Below are positions 62,017-64,000 of a DNA stretch of 64,000 bases, one piece after another. Within the stretch, counting starts at the first letter, position 1. Every line of letters begins with the position of its first letter. The stretch comes from Gemmatimonadaceae bacterium. GTDB lineage: Bacteria; Gemmatimonadota; Gemmatimonadetes; Gemmatimonadales; Gemmatimonadaceae. Below the pieces are notes generated by a model, which saw only the letters and a program-made list of their open reading frames with translations, did no database searches and was not told the origin of the DNA. Position numbers and translations under genes: made by a program. The DNA is taken from the NCBI GenBank assembly GCA_035633115.1, contig DASQFN010000047.1, forward strand, positions 248,001-312,000, written 5' to 3'.

Positions 62017-63336
62017 TTGGGAGTTGACGCCGCGGCCCGCCCGCCTCTCGATCCGAGCCTAGCGCAGGCCCCCGGCTTCCGACGCGAAGCAGGTGCTTCA
62101 CTGTTGTGCGACGGTGTCTCGCTCGAGCTGATTGCCGAGCAGATAGGAACGCCGTCTTACGTCTACAGTGCGCCGGCAATTCGCCATCAGTACCAGCGCC
62201 TGGCATCGGCGCTCGACGGACTTCCGAATCGGCTTCACTACAGCGTCAAGGCGAATTCCAACCTCGCGATACTCGGGGTTCTGCAACAGCTTGGTGCGGG
62301 CGTCGACATCGTTTCCGGCGGCGAGCTTTACCGCGTACAGTCAGCGGGGTTCGCAGGCCAGGACATCGTCTTCAGCGGAGTGGGCAAGACCCGACGGGAG
62401 CTGGAGGAAGCTCTGACGGTCGGCGTCCTCCTGATCAACGTTGAATCCGAGGACGAGCTCGATCTCCTGAACAAGATCGCCGGCGAAATGAATCTCACGG
62501 CTCCGGTCGCGCTGCGCGTCAATCCGGAAGTGATGGTCGATACGCCGCATCCATACACGCGAACCGGTGTGAAGGGGATGAAATTCGGCATTCCCTTCGA
62601 CGAGACTCTGGTTGTCGCGAAGCGCGCGCTGGAGATGAAGAACGTGCGGCTGATCGGGCTCGACATGCACGTAGGGTCGCAGATCTCGAAGTTCCAGCCT
62701 TATGAGATCGGCCTCGGCAGACTGCTTCAACTGCATTGGGAGATCAAGGTCGCCGGCGCAACGGAGCTTCGCTACCTGGATATCGGAGGCGGGCTCGCAG
62801 TGACTTATGACGCCGAGCACCCGATTGACGTCGATGGGTTTGGCGCCGCCGTTCGTCGGCTGGTCAAGCCGACAGGGCTCGATCTCATTCTCGAGCCCGG
62901 CCGTTTTCTCGTCGGCAATTCCGGAGTCCTGCTCACTCGCGTTCTCTACAGAAAGCGCAGTGGAGGAAAGGAGTTCATCATCATCGACGCGGGAATGAAC
63001 GACCTGCTTCGCCCGTCGCACTACAACGCGTTTCACAGGATCGAAGCGGTCACGCCGCGCGGGGGCAAGGTGACCGCCGACGTCGTCGGGCCGATCTGCG
63101 AGAGCGGCGACTTTTTCGGGCTGCAGCGAGAAGTCGATGACGTCCTTCCGGGCGACCTGATGGTGGTGCGCTCGTCGGGCGCGTACGGATTTGCCATGGC
63201 ATCGAACTACAACTCGAGGCCGCGGGCCGCCGAAGTGCTCGTCGATCTGGGCCGCTTCGGCACTGTCACCGAGCGCGAGGATTATCCCGATCTGGTGAGG
63301 AAGGAGCGGCTCGAGCCCGACTGGAGGCCGGCCTGA
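62017..63336 (+). CDS. lysA: Diaminopimelate decarboxylase
   Basis: 439 residues from TTG 62017, two bases after proS. PLP lysine is K78 in HYSVKANSN. Other motifs: SGGELYRVQSAGF, LDMHVGSQI, LDIGGGLAVTYD, LILEPGRFLVGN, and PICESGDFFGLQRE with the catalytic Cys. It makes lysine from meso-diaminopimelate. A longer frame from ATG 61966 would overlap proS by 49 bases and lacks family support. Confidence 0.93.
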   Translation: MGVDAAARPPLDPSLAQAPGFRREAGASLLCDGVSLELIAEQIGTPSYVYSAPAIRHQYQRLASALDGLPNRLHYSVKANSNLAILGVLQQLGAGVDIVSGGELYRVQSAGFAGQDIVFSGVGKTRRELEEALTVGVLLINVESEDELDLLNKIAGEMNLTAPVALRVNPEVMVDTPHPYTRTGVKGMKFGIPFDETLVVAKRALEMKNVRLIGLDMHVGSQISKFQPYEIGLGRLLQLHWEIKVAGATELRYLDIGGGLAVTYDAEHPIDVDGFGAAVRRLVKPTGLDLILEPGRFLVGNSGVLLTRVLYRKRSGGKEFIIIDAGMNDLLRPSHYNAFHRIEAVTPRGGKVTADVVGPICESGDFFGLQREVDDVLPGDLMVVRSSGAYGFAMASNYNSRPRAAEVLVDLGRFGTVTEREDYPDLVRKERLEPDWRPA

Positions 63337-63824
63337 TGCTCGTTGGACTCATCGCCGACACGCACGATCGGCTTCCAGCGATAAGCGAGATCGTCAAGCA
63401 GTTCTCCGACCGGGGGATCACGCTCGTGATGCATGCGGGCGACTACTGTGCACCGTTTTCGCTCGATCCGTTCCACGAAGCGGGACTCCCGCTTCTCGGA
63501 ATCTTCGGGCGCAACGACGGAGATCATGAAGGTCTCAAGGCGCACGGGGCGCTCGGCATGGCCACGGAGCTGTACGAATCGCCGCACAGCTTCGACGTCA
63601 GCGGCCACCGGATTCTTCTCGTCCACGACCTGGGCGAAGTGAACAAGCGATCGATCGAGGGCCATGATATCGTCGTGCACGGCCTGACCCATCGTCAGGA
63701 GACTGTCACGCGCGGTAACACGCTGCTCGTCAACCCCGGTGAGGCCTGCGGGTGGCTAACTGGTCGCTGCACGGCCGCAGTGCTCGATCTCGACACGAAG
63801 CACGTCGACATAGTCGACTTGTGA
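63336..63824 (+). CDS. YfcE/MJ0936-like metallophosphodiesterase
   Basis: 162 residues. Calcineurin-like motifs: [12 protein letters not shown] (DxH), [11 protein letters not shown] (GD), [11 protein letters not shown] (GND-type with N), [10 protein letters not shown] and [10 protein letters not shown] (GxH-type), followed by LLVNPGEA. Such small enzymes cleave phosphodiesters with Mn2+; the cellular substrate is unknown. The start overlaps lysA by one base and the end overlaps guaA by four. Confidence 0.88.
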   Translation: MLVGLIADTHDRLPAISEIVKQFSDRGITLVMHAGDYCAPFSLDPFHEAGLPLLGIFGRNDGDHEGLKAHGALGMATELYESPHSFDVSGHRILLVHDLGEVNKRSIEGHDIVVHGLTHRQETVTRGNTLLVNPGEACGWLTGRCTAAVLDLDTKHVDIVDL

Positions 63825-64000
63825 GCAGCCGGATACTCATACTGGACTACGGCTCCCAGTACACGCAGCTGATCGCGCGCCGCGTGAGAGAGGCGCGGGT
63901 GTACTCGGAGATTCATCCGCCAACGCGATCGCTGGAATGGATTCGCGCGTGGAATCCGGCAGGGATAATTCTGAGCGGCGGGCCGAACTCGGTATACGGC
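63821..64000 (+). CDS. guaA: GMP synthase (start only)
   Basis: The first 60 residues, from GTG 63821, begin [20 protein letters not shown] and continue to [11 protein letters not shown], the class I glutamine amidotransferase domain of GuaA. The window ends before the catalytic Cys. It overlaps the phosphodiesterase stop (GTGA). Confidence 0.93.
   Translation, partial: MSSRILILDYGSQYTQLIARRVREARVYSEIHPPTRSLEWIRAWNPAGIILSGGPNSVYG

Noticed and set aside
1-64000. CRISPR arrays, prophage genes, transposases or integrases
   Set aside because: No regularly spaced repeats and no protein with integrase, transposase, capsid or Cas motifs were seen on either strand.

Overview
The window is a high-GC (roughly 60 percent by eye), gene-dense bacterial chromosome segment. 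Genes often overlap by 1-4 bases (ATGA, GTGA or TAATG junctions), and GTG or TTG starts are common. Heptose-LPS, Wzi-like and MlaEFD genes indicate a diderm envelope. The HrcA-DnaJ-PrmA-RsmE-HIT-S21-YqeY series, a kinase fused to TolB/FlgO-like and TPR regions, a short eukaryotic/archaeal-type ProRS, and the Wzi-DUF2279 pair all fit Gemmatimonadota or a close relative. This assignment is an inference from gene content; the window contains no rRNA.

Layout. 1-5.1 kb (minus strand): cell-surface polysaccharide genes (Wzz-like, Wzi-like, DUF2279, HldA) and a tRNA with anticodon CAU, probably tRNA-Ile2. 5.2-8.1 kb: the Mla-type lipid transporter (mlaE, mlaF, mlaD). 8.1-17.8 kb: asparaginase, a carboxymuconolactone-decarboxylase-like protein, Obg, DprA, HemW, HrcA, DnaJ, PrmA, RsmE, HIT, S21 and YqeY, closed by a strong terminator. 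17.9-25.6 kb: MutS2, DnaG, a zinc-ribbon coiled-coil protein, RecJ, RsmD and CoaD. 25.6-29.7 kb: Pta, a three-gene anti-sigma partner-switching module (STAS, HATPase, GAF-PP2C) and RsmA. 29.8-33.6 kb: the redox repressor Rex, divergent from an arginine deiminase gene with a perfect Rex operator between them, then a DnaQ-like exonuclease and an MBL hydrolase. 33.6-34.1 kb: the longest gap without a recognised gene, holding a 187-bp inverted-repeat element and the infC leader. 34.1-43.2 kb: infC-rpmI-rplT, pheS-pheT, a coiled-coil protein, zapA, rny, folD and xseA. 43.2-49.4 kb: a Ser/Thr kinase, rpsO, pnp and an M16 protease. 49.4-56.3 kb: ald and the rod-shape/elongasome set mreB-mreC-mreD-mrdA-rodA. 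56.3-57.0 kb: an inverted-repeat element carrying a four-helix-bundle (23S intervening-sequence family) gene. 57.1-64 kb: accD, folC, hisS, proS, lysA, a phosphodiesterase and the start of guaA.

Most of the window is conserved housekeeping sequence. The unusual parts are: (1) the ~0.68-kb element at 56322-56999, with ~100-bp inverted repeats around a four-helix-bundle gene, inserted between rodA and accD rather than in 23S rRNA; (2) the gene-less 187-bp element with ~52-bp inverted repeats at 33640-33826; (3) the consensus Rex operator between rex and arginine deiminase; (4) a prmA reading frame whose conserved N-terminus is encoded upstream of any standard start codon, in frame with the dnaJ stop; and (5) a ~105-residue charged extension on MlaF.
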